Assembly (NCBI RefSeq): GCF_900618535.1
Contig: NZ_UYJA01000001.1
Coordinates: forward strand, 1,054,001-1,118,000
DNA from: Pseudomonas bubulae
Lineage (GTDB): Bacteria; Pseudomonadota; Gammaproteobacteria; Pseudomonadales; Pseudomonadaceae
Direction: 5' to 3'
Length of the DNA: 64,000 nt
Part shown: piece after piece, positions 54,731 to 62,538 of the stretch
Position numbering within the stretch: position 1 is the stretch's first letter
How the letters are laid out: every line of letters begins with the position of its first letter
Made by a program: the position numbers and the translations under genes
Notes under the pieces: generated by a model
The model's database searches: none
Seen by the model: only the letters and a program-made list of their open reading frames with translations
Told to the model about the DNA's origin: nothing

Positions 54731-55293
54731 GCTGACCGTTTACCTATCGTAAGTTATTGAAATATATAGGGTTTATGGGTGATTGAAGTTTCATAAAACC
54801 GAGACAACTACCCTATAAGAATCAATAACTTAGCGTTGTATTTTGCTACAGGTTTAGTGCATTCCCTATGATGACATGTAGTCTATGTTGAGACGCGTCC
54901 TTGTGATCTCACTCTGTCTTTAGTGCGAGCAGTCTCGGCATTGCTTTTCAGCGACTAAGATCCAGTAAGTACGAAACTTCTGCAGTGTTCTGCCGAACGA
55001 ACGTTCTTATTTATTACAACGGATCTGCAAACAAGTGAAAAGTCCTTTAAAACCGTGGTTTGGAGCCTCCTTGGCGCTGAAATAATCAGTGATTTTCAAC
55101 AGCCTACTGCCCGCTTTCTATCTGTGTTTTATCTTGGGCTCTGGCCATAAACCCACCCTCCCTGCAGCTCTCTATTGACAGTAAAACTGCATAGCATTAC
55201 GCCTATCTAAGCGCATCGCATACCATGCCGGGGATGGGCTCAAACCCATAATTTGCTGATTGCACACCCGGCGATCGACGAAAATTTGAGCTT
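54731..55293. other. AT-rich left end of the island, no gene
   Basis: This 563-base, low-GC stretch has no gene I can support. Directly after the repeat, TAAGTTATTGAAATATATAG-GGT (54750-54772) faces its imperfect inverse (54810-54832, arms matching at 18 of 23 positions). Such sites beside an att core can bind integrase or an excisionase. Confidence 0.5.
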
Positions 55294-56190
55294 TCACACC
55301 GTTTGCGAAGCTTCTTCGTAATGCGGATCATAGTCGGCCGCAGGTTTTACGGTAACCTCAATTACTTCAGGACCATACTTATGGGCTAAGAAGCGCTCCC
55401 GATAAAGGTAGAAGGCTGCGTCGCAGACTTTCATGGTGAAGTAAGCGTTGAAGCCTCCCCCCACAATCGCACCCACCGCAGGAATGGTTTGTGCGAGCTT
55501 TGCTTTAGTAAGGCGTATGCCTAAAGATTTAGCAATTTCTTGGATAATCTTTACGAAAACACTTTTTTCCAGCTCCTGCCAAGTTGCCTTCTTTGCAACA
55601 TCTTGAGAAATTTTGATCAGTTGAGCCATTGCGAGGGCTTTGGAGCTATCGCTTGGGGAGGATGCGAGGCCTAATACGTTGAAAGCGAACAGCCGCTCCT
55701 CCTGACGCGAGGTATCAAAACCGTAATACGCAGCATACTCGCCTATAGCACGAAGATTGAGTGTTATTAGCGTAGGGATATCGACCGCCAAGCCAGCTAT
55801 GCCAACAGCTCCTGCCCCGGCCCCCTCGACTAAAGCAATACCTTTATATTTAGCACCCAAGAAGCCAACGACTTTATCGATTTGCGCCAGATCCAAGTCG
55901 TGAATATCCATATGAGTTTTGATTGTACTGTGCCCGTCGCCGCGAAACTCTTCAAAAATAGCTTCTGGCCTTACACTCCATTGAGCCGCGTCGTGGCATA
56001 CACTCGTTAGGCCCTCGATTGCGCTTTGAATAGTGGAACCAACTACAGGCGTCTTGAACAGAAGGTCACCCGCTTTGTCGAGCGGTTGGTTTATCACCTT
56101 TAATGCTTGGCCGAACCAGCCGATGTCCGGCGCCTTCCAGCTGTGAATCTCTTTAAGAGCGTGTTGCTCGTATTTGCTCAGTTTCGGCAT
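55294..56190 (-). CDS. EcsC-family protein
   Basis: A 298-residue EcsC-like protein. The family's core is visible: DKAGDLLFKTPVVGSTIQSA, GAGAGAVGIAGLAVDIPTLI with a long glycine-rich hydrophobic segment (about 125-150), YGFDTSRQEERLFAFNVLGL and IPAVGAIVGGGFNAYFTMKV (about 240-260). It may associate with membranes. EcsC proteins are widespread and of unclear function. Here it is the largest island cargo gene and has a lower GC content than the wss genes. Confidence 0.82.
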   Translation of the reverse strand: MPKLSKYEQHALKEIHSWKAPDIGWFGQALKVINQPLDKAGDLLFKTPVVGSTIQSAIEGLTSVCHDAAQWSVRPEAIFEEFRGDGHSTIKTHMDIHDLDLAQIDKVVGFLGAKYKGIALVEGAGAGAVGIAGLAVDIPTLITLNLRAIGEYAAYYGFDTSRQEERLFAFNVLGLASSPSDSSKALAMAQLIKISQDVAKKATWQELEKSVFVKIIQEIAKSLGIRLTKAKLAQTIPAVGAIVGGGFNAYFTMKVCDAAFYLYRERFLAHKYGPEVIEVTVKPAADYDPHYEEASQTV

Positions 56191-56270
56191 GCTGGGTCCT
56201 TGAGTTTCGAATCAGTAGGCAATATCAAAACGCCATTATGCCCTGATAAATAAAATTTTTGTTGCAGCTT

Positions 56271-56552
56271 TCAGGTGGTCGATTTGTGCGATGTCATGTG
56301 GATCGACACAGGATGCTGGCAGTCGACGTGAATGCTAGGAAGGTTACGCGTGATTAGCCGCACAGTTTTGAACTCCGACCCAACCATTCCAGAATCCCGG
56401 ACGATTGTAATCACGCCACTCTCACCCGCGGGCTTTGACTGGAAAGCATAAAGCTCATCCGATGGAACCGGCTTTGCCTGGCTGACCGGAATGGGTGAAG
56501 ACGCACACCCCGCCAGCAACGCTACTGCCAACGCACCTATCAAAATTCGCAT
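56271..56552 (-). CDS. Small lipoprotein
   Basis: A 93-residue lipoprotein: signal MRILIGALAVALLAGCASSP, lipobox LAGC. The mature part, SDELYAFQSKPAGESGVITI, then VRLITRNLPSIHVDCQHPVS, resembles small phage- or island-borne lipoproteins. The ATG at 56550-56552 follows AGAGGGAAC. It is divergent from the next lipoprotein gene. Confidence 0.72.
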   Translation of the reverse strand: MRILIGALAVALLAGCASSPIPVSQAKPVPSDELYAFQSKPAGESGVITIVRDSGMVGSEFKTVRLITRNLPSIHVDCQHPVSIHMTSHKSTT

Positions 56553-56638
56553 GTCGTTCCCTCTATTGATTTGGCGGGACTTTAGCATCAGCAACGCGGT
56601 CATGGCAGAATGCCCCGCCAACAATAACGGAGCCTGTG

Positions 56639-57100
56639 ATGAGACCCTTCGCCATAGCTGCACTAATGCTTCTGCTCACAGGATGCGTATCAAAGGTCGT
56701 TGAGTACACTCCGGCCAAGATCAGCCCAGAACAGGCACGTTCGGTAATCGAGCAGGTGCTTATGGAACAACCTCTCAAGACCAGGCCGGAGCAGGTCGTG
56801 TTTACTGATGAGTACATTGGCTATGGCAGCGGCATACTTTCGACCACCAGCGGCTTTGCCAGTGCAGTCCCTCTCGGTGGCGGAGCGATAGCAGCAGGCA
56901 GCTCACGAACATCCTCAAAAGCCGTTCAGACTCGTATTTACTACAACTCCATCGGTAGTGTGGCCCTCTACTCGAAACGCGGCCGATGGGTTGTGCAGAC
57001 CCGGAGCACTGGCGGGAACGTCATGAACAGCTCTCTTGTAGATACGCAGAAGAAAGCTGAACGGTTTGTGGATGCAATGGTGTCTCTCAAACGCGGGTAA
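56639..57100 (+). CDS. Lipoprotein of unknown function
   Basis: A 153-residue lipoprotein with signal MRPFAIAALMLLLTGCVSKV, lipobox LTGC. The rest contains ARSVIEQVLMEQPLKTRPEQ, YIYYNSIGSVALYSKRGRWV-like text and VDTQKKAERFVDAMVSLKRG. The ATG at 56639 follows ACGGAGC; a GTG one codon earlier is also in frame. A terminator lies just after it. A decayed copy of its 3' third is at 50709-50868. Confidence 0.72.
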   Translation: MRPFAIAALMLLLTGCVSKVVEYTPAKISPEQARSVIEQVLMEQPLKTRPEQVVFTDEYIGYGSGILSTTSGFASAVPLGGGAIAAGSSRTSSKAVQTRIYYNSIGSVALYSKRGRWVVQTRSTGGNVMNSSLVDTQKKAERFVDAMVSLKRG

Positions 57101-57118
57101 TAACAATCAAACACAATA

Positions 57119-57141
57119 AGCCCAGCATTTAGCTGGGCTTT
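57119..57141 (+). terminator. Terminator of the lipoprotein gene
   Basis: AGCCCAGC-ATTTA-GCTGGGCTTT, a perfect 7-bp stem followed by a short T-run, 19 bases after the stop. Confidence 0.8.
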
Positions 57142-57183
57142 CTCATTTCAGGGCACCGAAAACATTAGGGCTGCGCGTGGACC

Positions 57184-57465
57184 TCAGCTGAATATCCACC
57201 AAAGAACTGCTGCGATAATTAGCAAGGTGGCCACATGCGCCCACGCCGGTGTAGGTGGCGTAGGGGTAGCCTCTCTCTTTCCGACCCCGTAGAACTTCGA
57301 CGAAGATATTCCAGTGCCAGGAATTCCGGTCGTGACCCGCGTACCGCGTTTACTTAGGTTTACTGTGGCACCTTTCACGCCTAGTGACGTACTCACACCA
57401 CTTTTGCTGATGTTGATCCGAACACCAGGAGCAATTTTGATGCTCTTCCTGATTCCGAGGGCCAT
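57184..57465 (-). CDS. DUF4236-family membrane protein
   Basis: A 93-residue protein with the DUF4236 pattern at its N-terminus (IRKSIKIAPGVRINISKSGV, then STSLGVKGATVNLSKRGTRV, TTGIPGTGISSS), a linker and a C-terminal transmembrane helix (WAHVATLLIIAAVLWWIFS). The function is unknown; the family is common in phage and mobile elements. Start follows AAAGGAAC. Confidence 0.85.
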   Translation of the reverse strand: MALGIRKSIKIAPGVRINISKSGVSTSLGVKGATVNLSKRGTRVTTGIPGTGISSSKFYGVGKREATPTPPTPAWAHVATLLIIAAVLWWIFS

Positions 57466-57631
57466 GACTCAGTTCCTTTGAAAAAAAGCAACTTTAGCAT
57501 CAAAATGCCAGCACCAAGAATAACGCTCTGTCGGAACCTGAATGGGCATCCAGCATGGATGAAATGCCAATACCTAAATACTCGCCACAGTAGTAGCGTT
57601 GTGCCCTATAACCAAGTCTGAGGAAGTCCAA

Positions 57632-57931
57632 TTGAAGGCGCTTAATAAAGCTCTACAGTTATTTCGAAACGAACGTAAGCGGCCCTGGTCGGAGCTCAAT
57701 AGTTGGGCGCTTGCCCTAATTGGTGGACCAAGTTTTCTGGCCGGCAGTTACTACTTATGGGTAGCCAAAGACGTTGCTCCAGAACTCATACACGCTACAA
57801 ACCAAGTAGGTATAACAGCATTGGGAGTCGCTGCGTACAGTGCCGTTGGGCTGATGCTTTTTACTGGCTGGCACTTTTTGACAATCGCCAAGCGCTGCTC
57901 CGAAGTGCTTCGCCAGCGCCATTACAGGTAG
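57632..57931 (+). CDS. Small membrane protein of unknown function
   Basis: A 99-residue protein with two hydrophobic helices (LNSWALALIGGPSFLAGSYY and ALGVAAYSAVGLMLFTGWHF) and basic ends. The TTG at 57632 is chosen as start because GAGGAAG lies six bases upstream; a TTG at 57599 has no ribosome binding site. A terminator follows. I do not recognise it. Confidence 0.6.
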   Translation: MKALNKALQLFRNERKRPWSELNSWALALIGGPSFLAGSYYLWVAKDVAPELIHATNQVGITALGVAAYSAVGLMLFTGWHFLTIAKRCSEVLRQRHYR

Positions 57932-57960
57932 CCCAAGCCTGGGCTGCCGGGCGTTTTTTT
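57930..57960 (+). terminator. Rho-independent terminator
   Basis: AGCCCA-AGCC-TGGGCT then GCCGGGCG and seven T's, directly after the small membrane protein gene. Confidence 0.75.
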
Positions 57961-57979
57961 ACTGGCTAGGATGCAGATA

Positions 57980-58255
57980 ATGCAACTTGAATTCACGAAA
58001 CTGAGGCTAGCGCTTGCAGATCCAGCCGATGGTCCTTACGCACTGGTAGAAAAACGTAACCTACTAATCAATGCGCTTAAAAACTGGCCGAATGAGTGCT
58101 ATCCGATTGCAGACTTGCTGCTGCCTCATGGAAAACCGGTCAGTCAAGAATCGCGCAGGGTGATTGATGGTCTGATCTCCATATTGGAGATCCAGCCAAT
58201 TCGCCCCGATGAAATATTAGATCTAGTAGGCGGCTTGCGGCTCGTTTGCTGGTAA
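57980..58255 (+). CDS. Hypothetical island protein
   Basis: A 91-residue soluble, helical protein (MQLEFTKLRLALADPADGPY, then LLINALKNWPNECYPIADLL). The ATG at 57980 has AGGA eight bases upstream; an ATG at 57971 is also in frame. A terminator of the AGCCC type follows at 58272. I do not recognise the family. Confidence 0.58.
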   Translation: MQLEFTKLRLALADPADGPYALVEKRNLLINALKNWPNECYPIADLLLPHGKPVSQESRRVIDGLISILEIQPIRPDEILDLVGGLRLVCW

Positions 58256-58271
58256 GGCACCAGATGCAACA

Positions 58272-58295
58272 AGCCCAGCGCGAGGGCCGGGCTTT
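58272..58295. terminator. Terminator between convergent island genes
   Basis: AGCCCAGC-GCGAGG-GCCGGGCTTT: a 7-8 bp stem with one mismatch and a short T-run. It can serve the plus-strand hypothetical gene; the loop and stem resemble the terminator at 50887-50911. Confidence 0.65.
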
Positions 58296-58310
58296 CATAT
58301 ACAGGTCAGC

Positions 58311-58625
58311 TTAAACAGCGTTGAGGCGATCAACCATATCAGGGAAGCGCTGGACCAACTTGATCAGTAGTGCTGCCTGGGCATTCGGCTTTGACTTCGA
58401 CTGCTCCCAATTTTTCAGTGTGTCCGGGCTGGTTCTGATCTGCCGGGCAAACACTGGCTGGGACATGTGCAATTTTTCACGCAGAGAAACGATCTCGGCA
58501 GCAGTCACCTCGGGGGCCGGCATCGCCTCCACTTCGTACTGGCGAAGGGTGATCTTCCCTTCGCGATGTTCGCCCATCTCGTTCACGCCTTGCATCAGCT
58601 CGGCAAACAGATCGCGCTTTTTCAT
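58311..58625 (-). CDS. HTH-type antitoxin (NadS/HigA-like)
   Basis: A 104-residue protein with a C-terminal XRE helix-turn-helix: AAEIVSLREKLHMSQPVFAR, then QIRTSPDTLKNWEQSKSKPN. This is the NadS/HigA antitoxin pattern. It follows the RelE-like toxin gene with a 4-base overlap, the toxin-first order, and probably represses the operon. Confidence 0.85.
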   Translation of the reverse strand: MKKRDLFAELMQGVNEMGEHREGKITLRQYEVEAMPAPEVTAAEIVSLREKLHMSQPVFARQIRTSPDTLKNWEQSKSKPNAQAALLIKLVQRFPDMVDRLNAV

Positions 58626-58966
58626 TTCCCACCTCGTTGTTTCAATTCTGCACCAATGGCCGCCTTCAGCGCTTTCTCCTGATCAGCGGTCAGGTTTTCA
58701 AGCTCATCCTTGTCGTAAATTGCGAACATCCAGAACTGACCATCATCCAGCAGCCAGTAATAGATGACCCGCAACCCGCCACGCTTGCCCTTTCCTCTGC
58801 GGGCGTCTTGCCAGCGTAGCTTTCGGAATCCACCCGTGCGCGGCATTACATCGCCTGCGGCCGGGTTCGCCTGCATCTCTACCTGAAGCTGCCGGTATTC
58901 ATCGTCAGTCAGGTAATCACCTACCGTGGCGGTGAAGCTTGTGGTTTCAAAGAAGACTGTTTTCAT
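58622..58966 (-). CDS. RelE/HigB-type toxin
   Basis: A 114-residue RelE-superfamily protein: TSFTATVGDYLTDDEYRQLQ, then GDVMPRTGGFRKLRWQDARR, GKRGGLRVIYYWLLDDGQFW and MFAIYDKDELENLTADQEK. The basic FRKLRW and RGGLRVIYY elements are the likely mRNA and ribosome contacts. It is a second, unrelated copy of the HigBA type in this window (the first is at 26739-27393). It could stabilise the island. Confidence 0.87.
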   Translation of the reverse strand: MKTVFFETTSFTATVGDYLTDDEYRQLQVEMQANPAAGDVMPRTGGFRKLRWQDARRGKGKRGGLRVIYYWLLDDGQFWMFAIYDKDELENLTADQEKALKAAIGAELKQRGGK

Positions 58967-59154
58967 TGGCGTAAAGTGTACGCAGATTGCCTATAGATTA
59001 GCAAATGGTTGCAGCATGTACGAATCCTCAGTAACACCCCGTTGCCTGTAGTAGTAGCCTCCAGCACTTACGCAACAGAATTCCCCAGTCTTTTGCCTGC
59101 AAGCCCACGGACTGGGGTTGCGCTAATTTCGGCGCGGATTACCAAGGAGGCAAA

Positions 59155-59400
59155 ATGGAACAAAGCGAACTGAGTCAGAAACTGATCGACGCCGTCAACG
59201 CGCATGGCTCAGACCTACAAAATCTCAATTGCGTAATTTCCGGACTTGTTCATCAATTGTCCGCTTCTCAAGGAAAAGAAGGCCTCGAGACTGCAAGAGT
59301 CTTTGCATTGCGCGTGGCGGAGGCGATGCCCAAGAACAGTCCTGTTCGTCCGAACCCCAAGAGGATCTCGGAATTTTTCAGCGATCACCCAAAGGACTAA
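59155..59400 (+). CDS. Hypothetical island protein
   Basis: An 81-residue, helical protein: MEQSELSQKLIDAVNAHGSD, then RVFALRVAEAMPKNSPVRPN. CAAGGAGG lies seven bases before the ATG, a very strong ribosome binding site, so translation is likely. It overlaps the convergent 71-residue gene by 23 bases. The function is unknown. Confidence 0.65.
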   Translation: MEQSELSQKLIDAVNAHGSDLQNLNCVISGLVHQLSASQGKEGLETARVFALRVAEAMPKNSPVRPNPKRISEFFSDHPKD

Positions 59401-59593
59401 ACCCTAATTTGCTCTCAATCCGTGCAAGTCGACGCTCCAACAGGTCGGCTTTCTCTGTTGCCAGAAATTGCTCAACACTCTTGATCGAAAATCTATCAGC
59501 TGAAATCAAAAGCTGACTGGTTTCAATTCCAGTACCAATACCGGTAACCACAAGCGCTCCAGTACTCGTCATTTGAGTTTTAAGTTGGTGCAT
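59378..59593 (-). CDS. Hypothetical island protein
   Basis: A 71-residue protein: MHQLKTQMTSTGALVVTGIG, then a helical C-terminus SIKSVEQFLATEKADLLERR. AGGAG lies six bases before the ATG. It is 34 bases downstream of the tail-assembly remnant on the same strand and overlaps the facing 81-residue gene. The function is unknown. Confidence 0.58.
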   Translation of the reverse strand: MHQLKTQMTSTGALVVTGIGTGIETSQLLISADRFSIKSVEQFLATEKADLLERRLARIESKLGFSPLGDR

Positions 59594-59627
59594 GTTGATC
59601 TCCTGCGGGTAAGCCTCGTCATTTTAG

Positions 59628-60341
59628 TTATTTTGCATCTGTGTGCCTGAGGATCAGCTGCGTCCGATCCAGCCAAGGGCCGCCATAAACGATCACCTCT
59701 GACGGCCTGCCGTACAGGTGATGCAACAAAAACGGCCCCGGCCCGAACACCCCTGATTCTTCTCCAGGCAGCTCCGGATCATCACCGAGATAAATCCCAG
59801 CATGATTCGGGTGAACCGTTCGCCCAATCGCCATAACGATCAGGTCACCACGCCGTGGCTGGTCGCCCCGCACAAAACCTGCCTCCTCGTAATTGGCTTC
59901 GTACAAACTGGTGTTGCCAGCACTCTCCCACCAGCCGTCCTCCCGTCTAAAAGCTTCAAACTCCAGTCCCCACTCGCGCTTGTACCAATCCGCACAGACC
60001 TGCCAGCAATCCCACGCGCCGTGAACAAACGGACGCTTAAGCAGCGGCGTGTTTCCGGTCGGTGTAATAGTGCGCAAGTCGCCTTCAGGCCAACTCAGGA
60101 TGTGCCATGGCAACGCCGTAGCCTCGCACATCGCCAGATCATGCGGAGACGGCCGGCTGGTGGCATCCGGGTGTGAGTGAACAATGCCGATCACCTCGCC
60201 CAGGTCTTCCGCTGCTGCGTAGTCTTCTGGATCGAGACGAAACTCTTCATTCGGCTCGCTGGCAATGTTCCGGCACGGGAAGTACTGCTGCTTGCGCCCG
60301 ATGGCCAGCAGCAGCCCGCAGCACTCTTTCGGGTATGGGCG
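59628..60341 (-). pseudogene. 5'-truncated phage tail assembly K-like protein (JAMM plus NlpC/P60)
   Basis: The frame carries YPKECCGLLLAIGRKQQYFP, then an MPN/JAMM metal motif VIGIVHSHPDATSRPSPHD and an NlpC/P60 catalytic cysteine in AWDCWQVCADWYKREW, with His in HPNHAGIYL. This is the lambda gpK arrangement (about 240 residues). The usual N-terminal residues before YPKECC and any ATG, GTG or TTG are absent; the first in-frame start is a GTG at 60194, inside the JAMM domain. The gene therefore lost its start at a junction near 60345 and probably is not functional. Confidence 0.75.
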
Positions 60342-60447
60342 TATTAGGATGAAGTCAGTGGATTGGCAAATAGAGCCATCGACCGGATGACGGCTGGTTG
60401 ATAGGATCGCGCGCCTTACTTAATGCCACTCCGGGAATCAAACACAT

Positions 60448-60684
60448 ATGAATCGAGAGCAAGTTCGTAGCGCCATTTGGTTCGCGATAATCACCTCAGT
60501 GATTGCACTGCTGTCGGCCTACGCCCAAACCGATCCGAATAGTGCACAAGGTTGGTTGATCGAATCCAGGCTTCTAGCGTCCCTCTGGGTTGACTCTCTG
60601 CCCCTGGCGGCGATTCTTGTTCTGATACTGGCCGCGCCTTGGTATTTAGTGAAGTGGTTCAGAAGCCGCCGCGCCAAATCCTAA
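60448..60684 (+). CDS. Small two-helix membrane protein
   Basis: A 78-residue protein with hydrophobic helices at about 9-26 (IWFAIITSVIALLSAYAQ) and 48-67 (LPLAAILVLILAAPWYLVKW), and a basic end FRSRRAKS. No strong ribosome binding site is seen. It lies where tail genes have been deleted from the phage block and overlaps the tail gene on the other strand by 26 bases. It may be a foreign gene added at the junction. The function is unknown. Confidence 0.5.
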   Translation: MNREQVRSAIWFAIITSVIALLSAYAQTDPNSAQGWLIESRLLASLWVDSLPLAAILVLILAAPWYLVKWFRSRRAKS

Positions 60685-61108
60685 GTACTGATAAAGTCGT
60701 GTCGGCACGGTACTGAAACGACACAGGCAACGCACAGCCGGTGTCTTCTTGTTGCTCGGGACCAGGCTCGACCGGGGTCATCACCAGTACCGTGAAGTCA
60801 CCCCGGGTTAATCGATCATTGAGGGCAAACAAAGCAGACAGGTCATCTGCCAACCCTTCGCCCGCACCGGAACCCATTCCGGCAGGTGTGACGATGGTGA
60901 TTTGAAACAGACCGGTATAAACCCGATGCTCGCCAGCGAGGTCGTCGCTCCCCGTGTGAGCAGGTATCAAGAAAGCCCGCAGGTAGGTTTCGCCGTCAGC
61001 AGGCTTGAACACCACATTTTGATAGGCAATGCGCAGTACAGGCTTCTGCAGCTTTGCCCAAGCTGCCAGCCGGGCCTCAAACAGTGCGCGAACAATCTTA
61101 TGGCTCAT
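60659..61108 (-). CDS. Phage minor tail / tail terminator protein (DUF4128-like)
   Basis: A 149-residue protein: MSHKIVRALFEARLAAWAKL, YLRAFLIPAHTGSDDLAGEH, YTGLFQITIVTPAGMGSGAG and a C-terminus LPVSFQYRADTTLSVLRIWR. This is the DUF4128/tail-terminator pattern of siphophage morphogenesis blocks. It overlaps the start region of the broken gp10-like gene by 4 bases, as in an intact phage. The tail tube, tape-measure and tip genes that should follow are missing. Confidence 0.8.
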   Translation of the reverse strand: MSHKIVRALFEARLAAWAKLQKPVLRIAYQNVVFKPADGETYLRAFLIPAHTGSDDLAGEHRVYTGLFQITIVTPAGMGSGAGEGLADDLSALFALNDRLTRGDFTVLVMTPVEPGPEQQEDTGCALPVSFQYRADTTLSVLRIWRGGF

Positions 61109-61702
61109 ACCTGGTTCTTCCTGATGGCCTCTTCAACAATCTTTTGAAAGTTGCCCAGGGTGATCCGAACCATACCGCTCGGTGCCTGGGTTGAATGCCC
61201 GTACTCCAAGGGGATGGCATAAGGCAGTGAGTTGGTGATGTAAGCCGTCTCCCCTGCATTGAACTCCAGGGCACCATTGACGATACGTGCCATGGAACGG
61301 CTACCACCGGGGGTCTACCTGATCCACCGTGGAGGTGTCAGGTGATCCGACACTGAACATCCAGTTGCCGCGAAAGCGCCCGCCCACACAGCCCTGCGGC
61401 GCACGTATGCCCATGCCGTCATTGAGCTTTAAGCCGCGCTTGAGATAGCCACGTTTGTCGAAGTTTTGCGGATTTTGGCGCAGGTTTTCGTTGTGTTCCG
61501 CGACGGCCTGGTTGTACTCGCGACTGATCTTGTTAATCTTCCAGACATCAGGAGTGCCCACAGGTGACATCGTGATAACGCTGTTACCTATGTTGATGAT
61601 GATGTCGCGCATCGTCATATCAATGGCATCTTTCGCTCGATCCGCGAAGGCCCGGATTTGAGCTGAGAAACTGCCGCTCTTGCCTGCGTAATGATTGCTC
61701 AT
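61105..61702 (-). pseudogene. Frameshifted HK97 gp10-like tail completion protein
   Basis: The first part (61702 to about 61309) encodes SNHYAGKSGSFSAQIRAFAD to GRFRGNWMFSVGSPDTSTVDQVDP. The second (to 61105) encodes MARIVNGALEFNAGETAYIT to EYGHSTQAPSGMVRITLGNF. These are the two halves of one gp10-like protein of about 198 residues. A run of five C's on the minus strand (61309-61313) puts them out of frame; with four C's the frame reads DPGGSRSMARIVNG straight through. It is either a true frameshift or a sequencing error. Confidence 0.8.
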
Positions 61703-62067
61703 GATCGCACCTGCAATTCATAGAGGATCGGTGTCCCGGCAGGGTTGATCTCTTTGAGCGGAGGAACGATTGACCAGGTGCGGCCTTGAATTGACATCTT
61801 GCTCAGCAGGTCAGGCACCCACTCAAGCCCCTGCGCAGCAATCTTGAGCTTCTTGTCGCCTTGCTTGATGAGGCTGTTGTTCTGGAATTCCTGGCCAGTG
61901 AAGTCGAGCAGGATGCCTTGGGCAGTTTGCTCAGTGATAATGTCAGGATCTGACGTTCCGGTTTCGGGATCGTACTCGCCGGGAAGGACATTACCGACAA
62001 GTATCGACTGGCCGAACTCGGTGATCATCTCCAGAGCCATCATGGCCATTTCGTCATAGAAAGTCAT
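61699..62067 (-). CDS. Phage head-tail joining protein
   Basis: A 122-residue protein: MTFYDEMAMMALEMITEFGQ, then ILLDFTGQEFQNNSLIKQGD and KLKIAAQGLEWVPDLLSKMS. This is the pattern of siphophage head-tail adaptor/stopper proteins. The ATG at 62065-62067 is chosen; the frame extends further to 62115. It overlaps the next tail gene by 4 bases, preserving phage order. Confidence 0.75.
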   Translation of the reverse strand: MTFYDEMAMMALEMITEFGQSILVGNVLPGEYDPETGTSDPDIITEQTAQGILLDFTGQEFQNNSLIKQGDKKLKIAAQGLEWVPDLLSKMSIQGRTWSIVPPLKEINPAGTPILYELQVRS

Positions 62068-62119
62068 GGTGGCACCTGAGATAGAAAACCCCACTAGATA
62101 GCGGGGCTGGGTCAACGAA

Positions 62120-62443
62120 TCAGCTGTAGGAAAGGTTAACCGTGCTGAATCCGCGGCTTTTTAGCTCTTCAAGTATCTGCTCAATAGACGAGTCGGAAAG
62201 TGATTCGCCGATTTCCTGCTTTTTCGCTTCTGCCTCAACTTCCTCGTCATCGACCTCAAACAGAGCTTTGTTCAACTCTTGCCAAGTGCCCATCGTAGGC
62301 TGAGATTCGCCTCGCTCGTAGCGTCCAGGCATAACATTGGATATGCCTGCAGCATCAGCCAACTCAGTCAATGTGAGCCCTGCATCCTTGCGCGCATTAC
62401 GTAGAGCCGAGCGAAAATTACTGCTTTTTGGATTAGGTAACAT
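62120..62443 (-). CDS. XRE-family HTH protein
   Basis: A 107-residue protein with a Cro/C1 helix-turn-helix (ALRNARKDAGLTLTELADAA, then GISNVMPGRYERGESQPTMG) and an acidic C-terminus rich in Glu. The start follows AGGGAG by seven bases. It lies between two structural phage genes (the connector fragment and the head-tail joining gene), where a regulator is not expected, so it was probably inserted or is a moron-type gene. Its target is unknown. Confidence 0.75.
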   Translation of the reverse strand: MLPNPKSSNFRSALRNARKDAGLTLTELADAAGISNVMPGRYERGESQPTMGTWQELNKALFEVDDEEVEAEAKKQEIGESLSDSSIEQILEELKSRGFSTVNLSYS

Positions 62444-62538
62444 GCATCACTCCCTTTTTGAGAGGAGCATACTAAAGCACTCAAAGTAACTTCTACTAGT
62501 AACTTTTAGTACTGGCCACTACGAATGCCATCATCTGT

